The translations under genes and the position numbers were made by a program. Positions 1-6,915 of a DNA stretch of 10,623 nt are shown here, in pieces. This stretch comes from Phascolarctobacterium sp. (GTDB lineage: Bacteria; Bacillota; Negativicutes; Acidaminococcales; Acidaminococcaceae), in contig JAIHZV010000024.1 of NCBI GenBank assembly GCA_022718015.1, positions 1 through 10,623 on the forward strand, in the 5' to 3' direction. The notes under the pieces are model-generated. The model was not told the origin of the DNA. It searched no databases and worked only from the letters and a program-made list of their open reading frames with translations. The stretch's first letter is position 1, and each line of letters begins with the position of its first letter.

Positions 1-331
1 GCGTTTTATGCTCCTCCTTATAATTCAGGAGCGTATGCAGCTGCTTGTTCTCGGCAAAAAGCGACGCCATATGGATATTAGCACTGCGCAGCTCTTCGTT
101 TTCTTCTTTTAACTTCTTATTCTCACTCTGTAAAACTGTCAGCGCCTTCCAGAAGCCACGCAGGCCGTCGCTGGCGCTGCCAAGGCTTGTCAGCCCCTCC
201 TCCACAGGCAGCACGACTGCTGCTACAGTCTTGTTGACCAGCGGGAAGCGGCTCTTGCCGGCAATCGCCATCGCCAGCATTGCCAGCAGAATGAAGGCGA
301 ACAATCCACAGAGCATAACCTTCTTACTCAT
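1..331 (-). CDS. mreC: Rod shape-determining protein MreC (N-terminal part, cut by window edge)
   Basis: MreC is a bitopic membrane protein whose periplasmic part links the MreB filament to the lateral wall synthesis machinery (MreD, RodA, PBP2). The first 110 residues are visible: a short basic start (MSKK), one membrane helix at about residues 5-24, then a predicted coiled coil at about 65-103 rich in Glu, Lys and Leu (for example SENKKLKEENEELR). It ends with the family-like segment NKQLHTLLNYKEE. The C-terminal beta domain lies beyond position 1. The ATG at 329-331 follows the mreB stop by 12 bases and has only a weak GGGG ribosome site about 10 bases upstream, so translation may be partly coupled to mreB. 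Position directly after mreB is the standard mreB-mreC order. The identification rests on context plus architecture and is strong although the gene is incomplete. Confidence 0.93.
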   Translation of the reverse strand, partial: MSKKVMLCGLFAFILLAMLAMAIAGKSRFPLVNKTVAAVVLPVEEGLTSLGSASDGLRGFWKALTVLQSENKKLKEENEELRSANIHMASLFAENKQLHTLLNYKEEHKT

Positions 332-343
332 GTGCCAGCCCCA

Positions 344-1393
344 TTATTTCGAGGTCATAAAGCCCTTACGATAAATATCAATATTTTCTACGGCGATACC
401 TGTACCCAGAGCAACGCAGTTCAGCGCTTCGTCAGAAACGAAAACAGGCATGCCCGTCTCGCGGGAAATCAAACGGTCCAGGTTACGCAGCATAGAGCTG
501 CCGCCGGTCATAACAATGCCTCTGTCCATAATATCAGCAGACAGCTCAGGCGGAGTACGCTCCAGGGTGTTGCGTACAGCGTCCACGATAATGCTTACAG
601 GCTCATTGACAGCCTCGCAGATGTGGTTAGCGTTGACGTTGATGCTCTTCGGCAGACCGCTGAGCAGGTCGCGACCGCGCACCTCCATAACGTCAGGAGT
701 ATCAACAGGCATAGCTGTGCCGATTTCAATCTTGATATTCTCCGCAGTACGTTCACCAATGAACATATTGAAGGTTTTGCGGATATAACGCGCAATTGCG
801 CTGTCAATCGCATCACCGCCACAGCGGACGCTCTTGCTGACAACAATGCCGCCCAAGGAAATAACAGCAACCTCACAGGTGCCGCCGCCAATATCAACAA
901 CCATGCTGCCGGTTGCCTCCTGTACAGGCATACCGGCACCGATTGCCGCAGCCATCGGCTCCTCAATCAGATATGCCTCACGCGCACCAGCTTCAATGGT
1001 CGCGTCGATAACAGCACGCTTCTCAACCTCGGTAACGCCGGAGGGAACGCCTACAAGAATGCGCGGACGCACCAGCGGACGGTTGCCCATAGCCTGCTTA
1101 ATAAAATATTTCAGCATGGACTGTGTAATTTCATAGTCAGCGATAACGCCGTCCTTCATCGGACGGATAGCCACGATGTTGCCTGGGGTACGGCCAATCA
1201 TGCGCTTCGCCTCAGCGCCGATTGCCAGCACCTCGTTCGTATCCTTTTCTACCGCCACAACGGAAGGCTCACGGATAATAATACCTTTATCTTTGCAATG
1301 CACCAGGGTATTCGCTGTGCCCAGGTCAATACCCATGTCATCGGACATATTGTTAAATAAACTAAAGTTAGGGAAAGTCAGCTTCATTTCCAC
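344..1393 (-). CDS. mreB: Rod shape-determining protein MreB, bacterial actin
   Basis: MreB is an actin-fold ATPase that forms membrane-bound filaments and directs lateral peptidoglycan synthesis. The 349-residue product shows the phosphate-1 loop DMGIDLGTANTLV (residues 19-31), the EEPMAAAIGAG segment (144-154), the phosphate-2 loop VVDIGGGTCEVAV (165-177) and the adenosine motif GIVMTGGSSMLRN (292-304). The N-terminal stretch KLTFPNFSLFNN could be the membrane-binding amphipathic helix. Length matches the family (about 330-350). Two positions look unusual: Cys173 where Thr is usual in GGGTT(E/D), and GGSS where GGGA or GGGS is usual. The start is uncertain. A GTG at 1391-1393 lies 4 bases after AGGAGG (1398-1403), while an in-frame ATG at 1385-1387 lies 10 bases after it. 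The ribosome site overlaps the radC stop codon, which indicates tight coupling in the maf-radC-mreB-mreC operon. Confidence 0.98.
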   Translation of the reverse strand: MEMKLTFPNFSLFNNMSDDMGIDLGTANTLVHCKDKGIIIREPSVVAVEKDTNEVLAIGAEAKRMIGRTPGNIVAIRPMKDGVIADYEITQSMLKYFIKQAMGNRPLVRPRILVGVPSGVTEVEKRAVIDATIEAGAREAYLIEEPMAAAIGAGMPVQEATGSMVVDIGGGTCEVAVISLGGIVVSKSVRCGGDAIDSAIARYIRKTFNMFIGERTAENIKIEIGTAMPVDTPDVMEVRGRDLLSGLPKSINVNANHICEAVNEPVSIIVDAVRNTLERTPPELSADIMDRGIVMTGGSSMLRNLDRLISRETGMPVFVSDEALNCVALGTGIAVENIDIYRKGFMTSK

Positions 1394-1401
1394 ATATCCT
1401 C

Positions 1402-2163
1402 CTAAACGTCTAATGCTCCATCCTCTTGAAAGCTATAATAGGCGCCATCACCAATAATCAGATGATCTAAAAGAGGAATCCCCAAGGTCAGGCCAGCCTG
1501 CTGCAAAACTGCGGTCAGCTCCTTATCCTCCCGGCTCGGCGACGGGTCGCCGGACGGATGGTTATGCGCCACACAGATTGCTGCAGCATGCTGCAGAATC
1601 GGCGGCTGGAACACCTCACGCGGATGCACCACAGAATTGGTCAAGGTTCCCTCGGAAACAATCTCTGTGCCTATTATAAGATTTTTGCTATTTAATAAAA
1701 TTACTAAAAACTGTTCACGCGTCGCATAACGCAAGCGCGGCATCAAAAAGTCTGCCACATCCTGTGGACAACGCACATGAACTTTATCTAAAGGTCTGGC
1801 GGACGCAATGCGCCTGCCAAGCTCCAGGGCAGCGAGAACCGTCGCGGCCTTCGCCTGTCCCAAACCCTTAATCTGCATAAGCTCATTGAGGTCGCTCGTC
1901 CGCGCCAGACGGCGGTAAAGGCCGTCATTGGCCACAAGCTCCCTGCCTAAATCAAGCGCCGACTTCTTCGCTGTGCCTGTACGCAATAAAATCGCCAGCA
2001 GCTCAGCATCCGTAAGCGCCTGCACGCCACGCTGCAAAAGCTTTTCGCGTGGTCTTTCCTCCAGAGGAAGATTTTTTATCCTCTGCTCATTAAATTTTTT
2101 GTCGAGACTGCTAAAATCATTACTGCAAAAATTGCAGGTCCTGCTTCCAGCAGCTTTATCCAC
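1402..2163 (-). CDS. radC: RadC family JAMM-domain protein (DNA repair protein RadC / UPF0758)
   Basis: The protein has the two standard RadC parts. A helix-hairpin-helix region covers about residues 30-120 (core QIKGLGQAKAATVLAALELG, 97-116), and a JAMM/MPN metalloprotease-like domain covers about 128-253. The metal-site signature is complete: Glu171 in SEGTL, His200 and His202 in HNHP, Ser210 and Asp213. Despite the name, a repair role is not well supported in other bacteria, so the biochemical activity is unknown. At 253 residues it is somewhat longer than the usual 220-230. The excess is a polar N-terminal extension with a CxxC pair (Cys10, Cys13). The start is a GTG at 2161-2163, with AGGAG at 2173-2177, 9 bases upstream and overlapping the maf stop. 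I see no other ATG, GTG or TTG in frame before the conserved region, which supports the extension being translated. It sits between maf and mreB, a common arrangement. Confidence 0.96.
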   Translation of the reverse strand: MDKAAGSRTCNFCSNDFSSLDKKFNEQRIKNLPLEERPREKLLQRGVQALTDAELLAILLRTGTAKKSALDLGRELVANDGLYRRLARTSDLNELMQIKGLGQAKAATVLAALELGRRIASARPLDKVHVRCPQDVADFLMPRLRYATREQFLVILLNSKNLIIGTEIVSEGTLTNSVVHPREVFQPPILQHAAAICVAHNHPSGDPSPSREDKELTAVLQQAGLTLGIPLLDHLIIGDGAYYSFQEDGALDV

Positions 2164-2175
2164 CTGTCATAGCTC

Positions 2176-2736
2176 CTATACTCCTAATTGCCTAAACATT
2201 TCATGAAGCATCGTCAATGGCAGACCAACTACGTTATTGTAGCAGCCATTGATTTTTTCCACCAGAACAGCACCACGACCTTGAATGCCATAGGCACCCG
2301 CCTTATCCAAAGGCTCCTTCGTGGCAATATATGCCGCAATCTCTGCGGCAGTCAGCTCGCGAAAGCTCACGTCTGTCGTGCAGACCTTTGCCAGCTGCTG
2401 ACCTTTATAGCGCACCGCCACGCCCGTCATCACCTGATGCGTGCGTCCTGACAAACGCGTAAGCATAGCCTGCGCCTCTGCCTCATCCTGCGGCTTACCT
2501 AAAATAACATTGTCAATAACAACAATCGTATCTGCTGCCACAACCGGCAGCTCATCTCCGGCCTCTGCATAAACAGCATCGCACTTGCCCTTGGCATTTG
2601 CCAGCGCCACCTCGTGCGCCAGCTCCGCTCTGCCGCCCACCTCTTCAAAAGAAGCAGGCTGCACAACAGGCTCAATGCCAATCTGCTGCAAAAGCGCCTG
2701 ACGGCGCGGAGATGCTGAAGCCAAAATAACCTTCAT
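2176..2736 (-). CDS. maf: Maf family nucleoside triphosphate pyrophosphatase
   Basis: Maf proteins hydrolyse dTTP, UTP or modified nucleotides to the monophosphate and pyrophosphate, acting as cytoplasmic house-cleaning enzymes; overproduction of Bacillus Maf blocks septation. The 186-residue sequence carries the family signatures in order: the N-terminal ASASPRR (residues 6-12), the AADTIVV segment with the predicted catalytic Asp69, ILGKP with Lys81, LSGRTHQVMTGVAV (95-108), DKAGAYGIQG (144-153) and GCYNNVVGLP (164-173). Length is typical. The ATG at 2734-2736 is preceded by GAGG that overlaps the stop codon of the upstream RseC-like gene. Its stop overlaps the radC ribosome site. Substrate choice (dTTP/UTP versus m7GTP type) cannot be settled safely by eye. 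Confidence 0.97.
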   Translation of the reverse strand: MKVILASASPRRQALLQQIGIEPVVQPASFEEVGGRAELAHEVALANAKGKCDAVYAEAGDELPVVAADTIVVIDNVILGKPQDEAEAQAMLTRLSGRTHQVMTGVAVRYKGQQLAKVCTTDVSFRELTAAEIAAYIATKEPLDKAGAYGIQGRGAVLVEKINGCYNNVVGLPLTMLHEMFRQLGV

Positions 2737-2747
2737 GGCTCTTTACC

Positions 2748-3173
2748 TCAGCCCTTTTTACCCATATCGATAACCATCTCAGCCTGCTGAATCTCATAGA
2801 TAACAGGCTGCTGGCCCTCGCGTACTGCGTCACGCTTAAAGATACGCGCATAATTCACAGTAACAAGCAGCCAAAGCACAATACAGATAGCTATAGGAAG
2901 CAGCTCATCCATATGGAAGAAGGTCGCCATGCTGTGACCGCAGGCAACACCTGCCAGAATACCAGCCACAGGCAAACCGTAAATAATCAGCTTGGCCTGC
3001 TTCTGGTCAAAATCGCGGTATTCTGCACCAACAACATCGCCAGCCTTAGCGCCTACCGGATTCCAGCAATCCAGATATTTCGGCAGGTTCTTCAGCTCGC
3101 TTTCCATTTTATCAACCTTAACCTCGGCGCGTTCGCCGTTCTTCTTAACAACTAAACCTCTAATCTCTGCCAT
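2748..3173 (-). CDS. RseC/MucC-like membrane protein without the cysteine cluster
   Basis: The 141-residue product resembles the RseC/MucC family (SoxR-reducing system or positive sigma-E regulator) in layout. It has a soluble N-terminus beginning IRGLVVKKNGERAEVKV, a GAKAGDVVG turn (41-49), and two membrane helices at about 62-80 and 89-108 separated by a short loop, followed by a cytoplasmic-looking tail. Family members normally have a Cys-rich segment between the first strands and the GD turn. Here that segment reads ESELKNLPKYLDCWNP, with a single Cys36; the other cysteines (78, 97) are in or near the helices. No rseA/B, sigma-E or rnf genes are in the window, so the classical roles are not supported by context. 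The ATG at 3171-3173 has an AGAAGGGAA ribosome site about 9 bases upstream. It lies second to last before maf in what looks like one operon. Family placement is probable; function is unknown. Confidence 0.7.
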   Translation of the reverse strand: MAEIRGLVVKKNGERAEVKVDKMESELKNLPKYLDCWNPVGAKAGDVVGAEYRDFDQKQAKLIIYGLPVAGILAGVACGHSMATFFHMDELLPIAICIVLWLLVTVNYARIFKRDAVREGQQPVIYEIQQAEMVIDMGKKG

Positions 3174-3206
3174 TTAAGCAAATTCCCTTCTCATATATAT
3201 TCAGTC

Positions 3207-3497
3207 TTAATATGCGTGTAAAAAAATATACCAGTAGCCGAAGCCGAGAACTACGCCATAGATAGCGAAGAAAACAGCTATGCCCTGCCAGCAGACAGGA
3301 TAACCAAAGTTAATATCCTCACCGAAAATACCACGGCGGTTGAAGAAGGTATATTTTTTACGTTTTCTGAACCAGGCCTGCTTGTTTTCGGGGCCAACCA
3401 GCTTAGCAATCAGATAGATATAAAGAAATGCACCAAAAAATATCTGCATAACTCTGCTGCAGACTAAAGCAGGTTCAACATTAGCTAAAGCATCCAT
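3207..3497 (-). CDS. Small two-helix membrane protein, unknown family
   Basis: I do not recognise this 96-residue protein. It has two likely membrane helices, residues about 13-34 and 70-94, joined by a strongly basic loop with RKRKK near 44-48 that should face the cytoplasm; both ends would then be periplasmic. It contains many aromatic residues and two cysteines (Cys13, Cys69), each near the start of a helix. The end GYWYIFLHAY is very aromatic. The gene is real by several signs: a strong AAGGAGGT ribosome site about 10 bases before the ATG at 3495-3497, same strand and short gaps (32 and 33 bases) to neighbours on both sides, and a conserved-looking operon position upstream of the RseC-like gene. 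A role in the envelope together with its two membrane neighbours is inference only. Confidence 0.8.
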   Translation of the reverse strand: MDALANVEPALVCSRVMQIFFGAFLYIYLIAKLVGPENKQAWFRKRKKYTFFNRRGIFGEDINFGYPVCWQGIAVFFAIYGVVLGFGYWYIFLHAY

Positions 3498-3529
3498 TAA
3501 ATTTTAGACCTCCTTGGCTTAACCAAAAC

Positions 3530-4036
3530 TTACAGTTGAATAAATTTATCCGGCATCTGTTTGCGGAGCTGCTTGATGAACTCGTCGCTGGACTTGAACA
3601 GCAGCCCGGCCAGCTTGTTCTTCTTGCCCTCAGTGAATACCAGAAGACGCTGCGGATTATTATCTAAGGAATTATAGCGGTGAATATAATGCTTAATCTG
3701 CGTTTTGCGGAAAAAGCTTTTTACATATTTATCCGTAAAGCTTTCGGTTCTGGTCAGGTCGACAACATAGCTGCGTTTGATAAAGCCTAAGCCGTGGCTG
3801 ATAACCTCAAGGCGCTTGTCCTTGTATAAAATCAGCGTATAGCCAAAGCTGACGCGCCAAATCCACAGTGCCAGCAGCACCATGTCCATGCCCCAGCCCA
3901 AAACATCAAAACGATGTGAAGCCTGAAAGCCCATCCATTCATGCACAAAAAGGCTCGCAATCATCAATAAGGCAATCGCGGCAAAAATTTTTCTTTGTCC
4001 GCTTGTGCCAGATTCTTCACGATATAATTCTTCCAA
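3530..4036 (-). CDS. Two-helix membrane protein with PH-like C-terminal domain (TTG start)
   Basis: The 168-residue protein has a short acidic N-terminus, two closely spaced membrane helices at about 17-37 and 44-62, and a soluble, basic C-terminal domain of about 105 residues that faces the cytoplasm. The tail alternates strands (YTLILYKDKRLEVISHG, then SYVVDLTRTESF, then QRLLVFTEG) and ends in a helix, FKSSDEFIKQLRKQ, like bacterial PH-like domains attached to membrane helices. This fold assignment is from pattern only; no specific function is known. The start is TTG at 4034-4036, chosen because GGAGGG (4043-4048) is 6 bases upstream and no ATG lies in frame between the site and the conserved part. 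The rare start codon may lower its expression. It is the first gene of the unit leading to mreB. Confidence 0.8.
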   Translation of the reverse strand: MEELYREESGTSGQRKIFAAIALLMIASLFVHEWMGFQASHRFDVLGWGMDMVLLALWIWRVSFGYTLILYKDKRLEVISHGLGFIKRSYVVDLTRTESFTDKYVKSFFRKTQIKHYIHRYNSLDNNPQRLLVFTEGKKNKLAGLLFKSSDEFIKQLRKQMPDKFIQL

Positions 4037-4042
4037 AACGTT

Positions 4043-4048
4043 CCCTCC
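4043..4048 (-). promoter_or_regulatory. Ribosome binding site deciding a TTG start
   Basis: GGAGGG on the minus strand sits 6 bases upstream of the TTG codon at 4034-4036. An ATG just before it (minus strand ATGGAGGG) is in another frame, so the TTG is the best start for the PH-like membrane protein. Confidence 0.75.
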
Positions 4049-4054
4049 ATCTTT

Positions 4055-4080
4055 GAGAATGCGCCTAATATCTCATTCTC
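4055..4080 (-). repeat. 7-bp inverted repeat in the 5' leader of the small-protein/mre operon
   Basis: On the minus strand GAGAATG (4074-4080) and CATTCTC (4055-4061) are perfectly complementary with a 12-base gap. In the mRNA this could form a hairpin ending about 6 bases before the GGAGGG ribosome site. It has no U-tract after it, so it is not a terminator. A leader hairpin could influence translation or RNA stability; this is inference. Confidence 0.4.
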
Positions 4081-4094
4081 TTCTTATCCAACTA

Positions 4095-4123
4095 ATTATA
4101 TCAAATTTTACACTTAAAGGGTA
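4095..4123 (-). promoter_or_regulatory. Extended -10 promoter for the small membrane proteins-maf-radC-mreBC unit
   Basis: Minus strand: a consensus TATAAT at 4095-4100 preceded by TGA, giving the extended -10 form TGnTATAAT. At a 17-base spacing the -35 position (4118-4123) reads TACCCT, which is a poor match to TTGACA, so the promoter relies on the extended -10 or on an activator. Transcription would begin near 4088, giving a leader of about 50 bases before the TTG start. It is the only good promoter I see upstream of this gene set. Confidence 0.65.
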
Positions 4124-4130
4124 TACCCTT
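4117..4130. promoter_or_regulatory. Perfect 14-bp palindrome, candidate operator
   Basis: AAGGGTATACCCTT reads the same on both strands and overlaps the -35 position of the extended -10 promoter at 4095-4100. Placement and perfect dyad symmetry suit a dimeric repressor or activator site. No regulator gene lies in the window and I cannot name the protein that would bind it. Confidence 0.45.
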
Positions 4131-4188
4131 AGCCAAGAAATGTCTTTAGAAAATGTGAATTTTCTTGTCGCAGGGATGAAATGCAAAC

Positions 4189-4213
4189 AGAGCAGCACGA
4201 AACGCACTGCTCT
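4189..4213 (-). terminator. Intrinsic terminator after the autotransporter gene
   Basis: On the minus strand an 11-base-pair stem (AGAGCAGTGCG paired with CGTGCTGCTCT, including two G-T pairs) closes a TTT loop, 18 bases after the autotransporter stop codon. The following sequence GTTTGCATTTC is only moderately T-rich, so termination efficiency may be partial. Confidence 0.75.
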
Positions 4214-4231
4214 CCTCCGCGAGAAAAAATT

Positions 4232-6811
4232 TTAGAAGCTGTAATTTACGCCCACGTTTACGCCCCAGTCGCGCTTCAGCTCACCGCCGCTTCTACGTTC
4301 AAAATCAAGGGAAATATTCGCTGCCTTGCCCAGCTTATATTCCATGCCTGCGCCATACTCTACGCCCCAGCCGCCGAGGCTGTCCTCGTAAGGCTCTGTG
4401 CGTCCGTCGGCGCTCACCGTCGTCGCCAGATCGCCGCCGAAATCATATACCGCCGCAGCCTTCACATAGAAGCTGCCCTTAGCACCCAAGCGTCTGCCAA
4501 GCTTCGCACCGCCGCGCAAAATGATGCTGTCAAAGCTATCATTAGCCACACGCGCCAACGTCTCCTGCGTCCGCACGCTGTAATCGGCTGCACCCATGTG
4601 AACATAACTCAGGCGCACTGCAGGCTCAAGATACCAGGCCGCAGGCAGCTCATGCGTGCTGCCATACTCGGCACTCACGCTGTAGGCCGGAGCGGAGAAC
4701 TCACCTGCAATTTTTTGCAGAACAGTTCCGCCGAATGTCTTGCTTTCGCTGCTCACTCTGCCAGCCTTCGCTTCCAGATTCAAATAGCTGCTGCCGCCAT
4801 GCCAAGCGCCGTACACTATGCCGACATTGGTTTTCGCCTTGCCGCTGCCGCTATCAAGCTGCGTATTGCCGCGCGTCTGCATACCGCTCACGCCAAATGT
4901 CCAATCATTGCCGACATAGGCATCATAGCCAAGCTCTACGCCGTTATACTTTAGCTGCAGGCCGTCAGACTTCAGCTTGCCGCCGAGATACTGCGCCCAA
5001 ACCTCTTCACGCTCACCCGCTCCTTGCGTCTCACGCAGATGCGCATGCAAAGCGCTGTCGTTACCCAAAACGCCGATTGCGAGCGCTCCTGCTGCTTTGT
5101 TAGCGGAGTGCAGACTGCGCTGACTGCCGGAGGCAGAGGGCGCAGCTTTAACATTAACCTCTTTAATGACAATTTTATTACCATCTGACACCGCCTTCAT
5201 ATCATCATAAGTATAGCTCCAGATGCCATTATCGTAATGCACATCCTTAACACTATTTATTAAGGTTGCATCATCAAAAATATAATTACGATTATAAAGA
5301 ACAGTTATCGAATTATCTAACTCTTTCTTGCCATCAGTGCTCATGCCATAGCCATTTTTCATTCCTTTATCGAAAACATTGACATCGAACTTGCCTGCCC
5401 CTGTTATGGTTGTTGTGGTTTGTATAGTGCCACTTATGCCGATAATATCGCTATTCAAAGGACTATTATTAACTTCCTTGCTGCTATCAGCACGCAAAAA
5501 CAACTCATTGCTGCCAACTATATTTAAATTATTTATTGCCAAAGCGTGAAAACCAGCTTCAGCATTATTAGCATCATACATATATATTTTTGCATTATTT
5601 AGCGTTGTTGTCCCAGAAGTTGTCACCAAGCCATCAACTATTAAAGTGGAATTCTCAACAGTAAGATTACTGCCTGGCATAGCAGTTCTCATAAATTTTT
5701 TACCTATGCTTGTCTCGCCAGACAGCTTCAAAGTAGAGTTATCAAGAACATTCACATTACCATAGATGCTAATTCCACTCTCACCGCCATCCAAGGCTAT
5801 TGCCGACTTCTCTGCATAAATCGCATATACCTTTTCATTTTGCATAGTCCCCGCTTCATCTTCATTAGCAGCTACTATTTTTATTCTCTGTCCTGCCTTC
5901 ATATTAATCTTTGAATTACTAGCATTTATAGCTGCAAGCTTATTGTTTCTCGTAAAGCCCATAATGTCGGCGCTAATTTGTATTGTGCCGCCTGCCTGCA
6001 TATCAAGCTCAGACGAAGCCGCATATATTCCGCTCACAGGACCGAAGCTGACACTAGGCGTTGCGCTTGAAGGCGCTGCAGAATAGCCAACAGTTGCTGA
6101 TATACTGATATTCCCCTCCTCCGCCTGCAAGCTTGCCTTAGAACCATTTGACAAAAGCATACCTTGTGCCGTCATCTTCCCAGGAAGCTTAATTTCCTTA
6201 GGTATCGAGGAAGATATTTCAATATCTTTTTTCGCAAGAATATTTATGTTATATTTATTTGCAGCTATTCCCAGCGTTACTTCGTCCAATCTTCTTCTAG
6301 GAATTGTCCTCTGAAGCTCGTTGTGCACTGTGTAACTAACGGAGTTCGCCTCAATCTTCGAGCTGCCATTTTCTCCATAAAAGCCCACGGCCTTCATGCT
6401 CACATTTTCTTCGTTTCCACTAATAGCACCGCTAGACTCCACAACAAATTTACCCTTTATCTTGAAGTCAGCCTGCGAATCCTTAACATGGACACCTATG
6501 CCCTCTGCATTTTTATAAGCCATCGCTTGACAACCAATAAATAATCCATCCTGATCGCTATTAATAAAGTTTTTCTTCTCGACATCATGTATATCAAGAG
6601 CAGTAGCCTTCACTTCATCTGCTTTATTAGATCTGTATAAAATGTCATTCAAAATCTCTGTCTGTGTACCTTTAATATTCTTAAATATAGTTTCTTCTTT
6701 CGTAACCACTGCACTTTCATCCGCCCAAACGCTCGTGGTATACCCCAATGCCATCACAGACATTGCTACAGCCGCCGCAAATTTAGCACCATTCTTACTA
6801 AACTTCTTCAT
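4232..6811 (-). CDS. Autotransporter with beta-helical passenger and C-terminal outer-membrane barrel
   Basis: This is a monomeric type Va autotransporter of 859 residues. A signal peptide covers residues 1-30 (basic KKFSKNGAK, a hydrophobic core, likely cleavage after SVWA before DESAV) and directs Sec export. The passenger (about 31-555) is rich in Asn, Ser, Ala, Ile and short beta strands, as in a parallel beta-helix, and carries degenerate repeats at about 141-353. A linker (about 556-598) leads into the barrel domain at about 599-859, starting EEVWAQYLGG, with alternating aromatic strands and the final VGVNYSF ending in Phe, the usual signal for Bam-mediated insertion. No catalytic triad or other enzyme motif is recognised, so adhesion or surface coating is only a guess. 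One cysteine is present (Cys94). The ATG at 6809-6811 follows GAGG (6819-6822) by 7 bases. It stands alone between its own promoter and terminator. Confidence 0.93.
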   Translation of the reverse strand: MKKFSKNGAKFAAAVAMSVMALGYTTSVWADESAVVTKEETIFKNIKGTQTEILNDILYRSNKADEVKATALDIHDVEKKNFINSDQDGLFIGCQAMAYKNAEGIGVHVKDSQADFKIKGKFVVESSGAISGNEENVSMKAVGFYGENGSSKIEANSVSYTVHNELQRTIPRRRLDEVTLGIAANKYNINILAKKDIEISSSIPKEIKLPGKMTAQGMLLSNGSKASLQAEEGNISISATVGYSAAPSSATPSVSFGPVSGIYAASSELDMQAGGTIQISADIMGFTRNNKLAAINASNSKINMKAGQRIKIVAANEDEAGTMQNEKVYAIYAEKSAIALDGGESGISIYGNVNVLDNSTLKLSGETSIGKKFMRTAMPGSNLTVENSTLIVDGLVTTSGTTTLNNAKIYMYDANNAEAGFHALAINNLNIVGSNELFLRADSSKEVNNSPLNSDIIGISGTIQTTTTITGAGKFDVNVFDKGMKNGYGMSTDGKKELDNSITVLYNRNYIFDDATLINSVKDVHYDNGIWSYTYDDMKAVSDGNKIVIKEVNVKAAPSASGSQRSLHSANKAAGALAIGVLGNDSALHAHLRETQGAGEREEVWAQYLGGKLKSDGLQLKYNGVELGYDAYVGNDWTFGVSGMQTRGNTQLDSGSGKAKTNVGIVYGAWHGGSSYLNLEAKAGRVSSESKTFGGTVLQKIAGEFSAPAYSVSAEYGSTHELPAAWYLEPAVRLSYVHMGAADYSVRTQETLARVANDSFDSIILRGGAKLGRRLGAKGSFYVKAAAVYDFGGDLATTVSADGRTEPYEDSLGGWGVEYGAGMEYKLGKAANISLDFERRSGGELKRDWGVNVGVNYSF

Positions 6812-6885
6812 CTTTGTACCTCACTTCCCAACTCAAAAAATCGTTAATTATATAATCTTCCAAAGCATAAAAATCGTCTAGCCTT

Positions 6886-6915
6886 ATTATAATTCACTTT
6901 CTTCTCTTGCGTCAA
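6886..6915 (-). promoter_or_regulatory. Sigma70-type promoter of the autotransporter gene
   Basis: Minus strand: TTGACG (6910-6915) and TATAAT (6886-6891), 18 bases apart, match the -35 and -10 consensus well. A T-rich stretch lies directly upstream and could act like an UP element. Transcription would start near 6879, leaving a leader of about 68 bases to the ATG at 6811. The leader is AT-rich and I see no clear riboswitch in it. Confidence 0.75.

Noticed and set aside
332..1360. A 342-codon open frame on the plus strand opposite mreB
   Set aside because: It is antisense to a fully convincing mreB, has no family features and a low-complexity His/Asn/Arg composition typical of a codon-bias shadow.
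4037..4231. Possible small gene or small RNA between the autotransporter and the small membrane protein gene
   Set aside because: The stretch is accounted for by the terminator, palindrome, promoter and leader hairpin; no frame with a ribosome site was found.
4181..4954. A 257-codon plus-strand frame opposite the autotransporter barrel
   Set aside because: It covers the well-defined barrel region and terminator on the other strand; its Ala/His-rich product has no recognisable domain.
6841..6860. Second possible -10 (TATAAT within ATTATATAAT) closer to the autotransporter start
   Set aside because: No acceptable -35 is found 16-18 bases upstream, and the promoter at 6886-6915 matches both boxes better.
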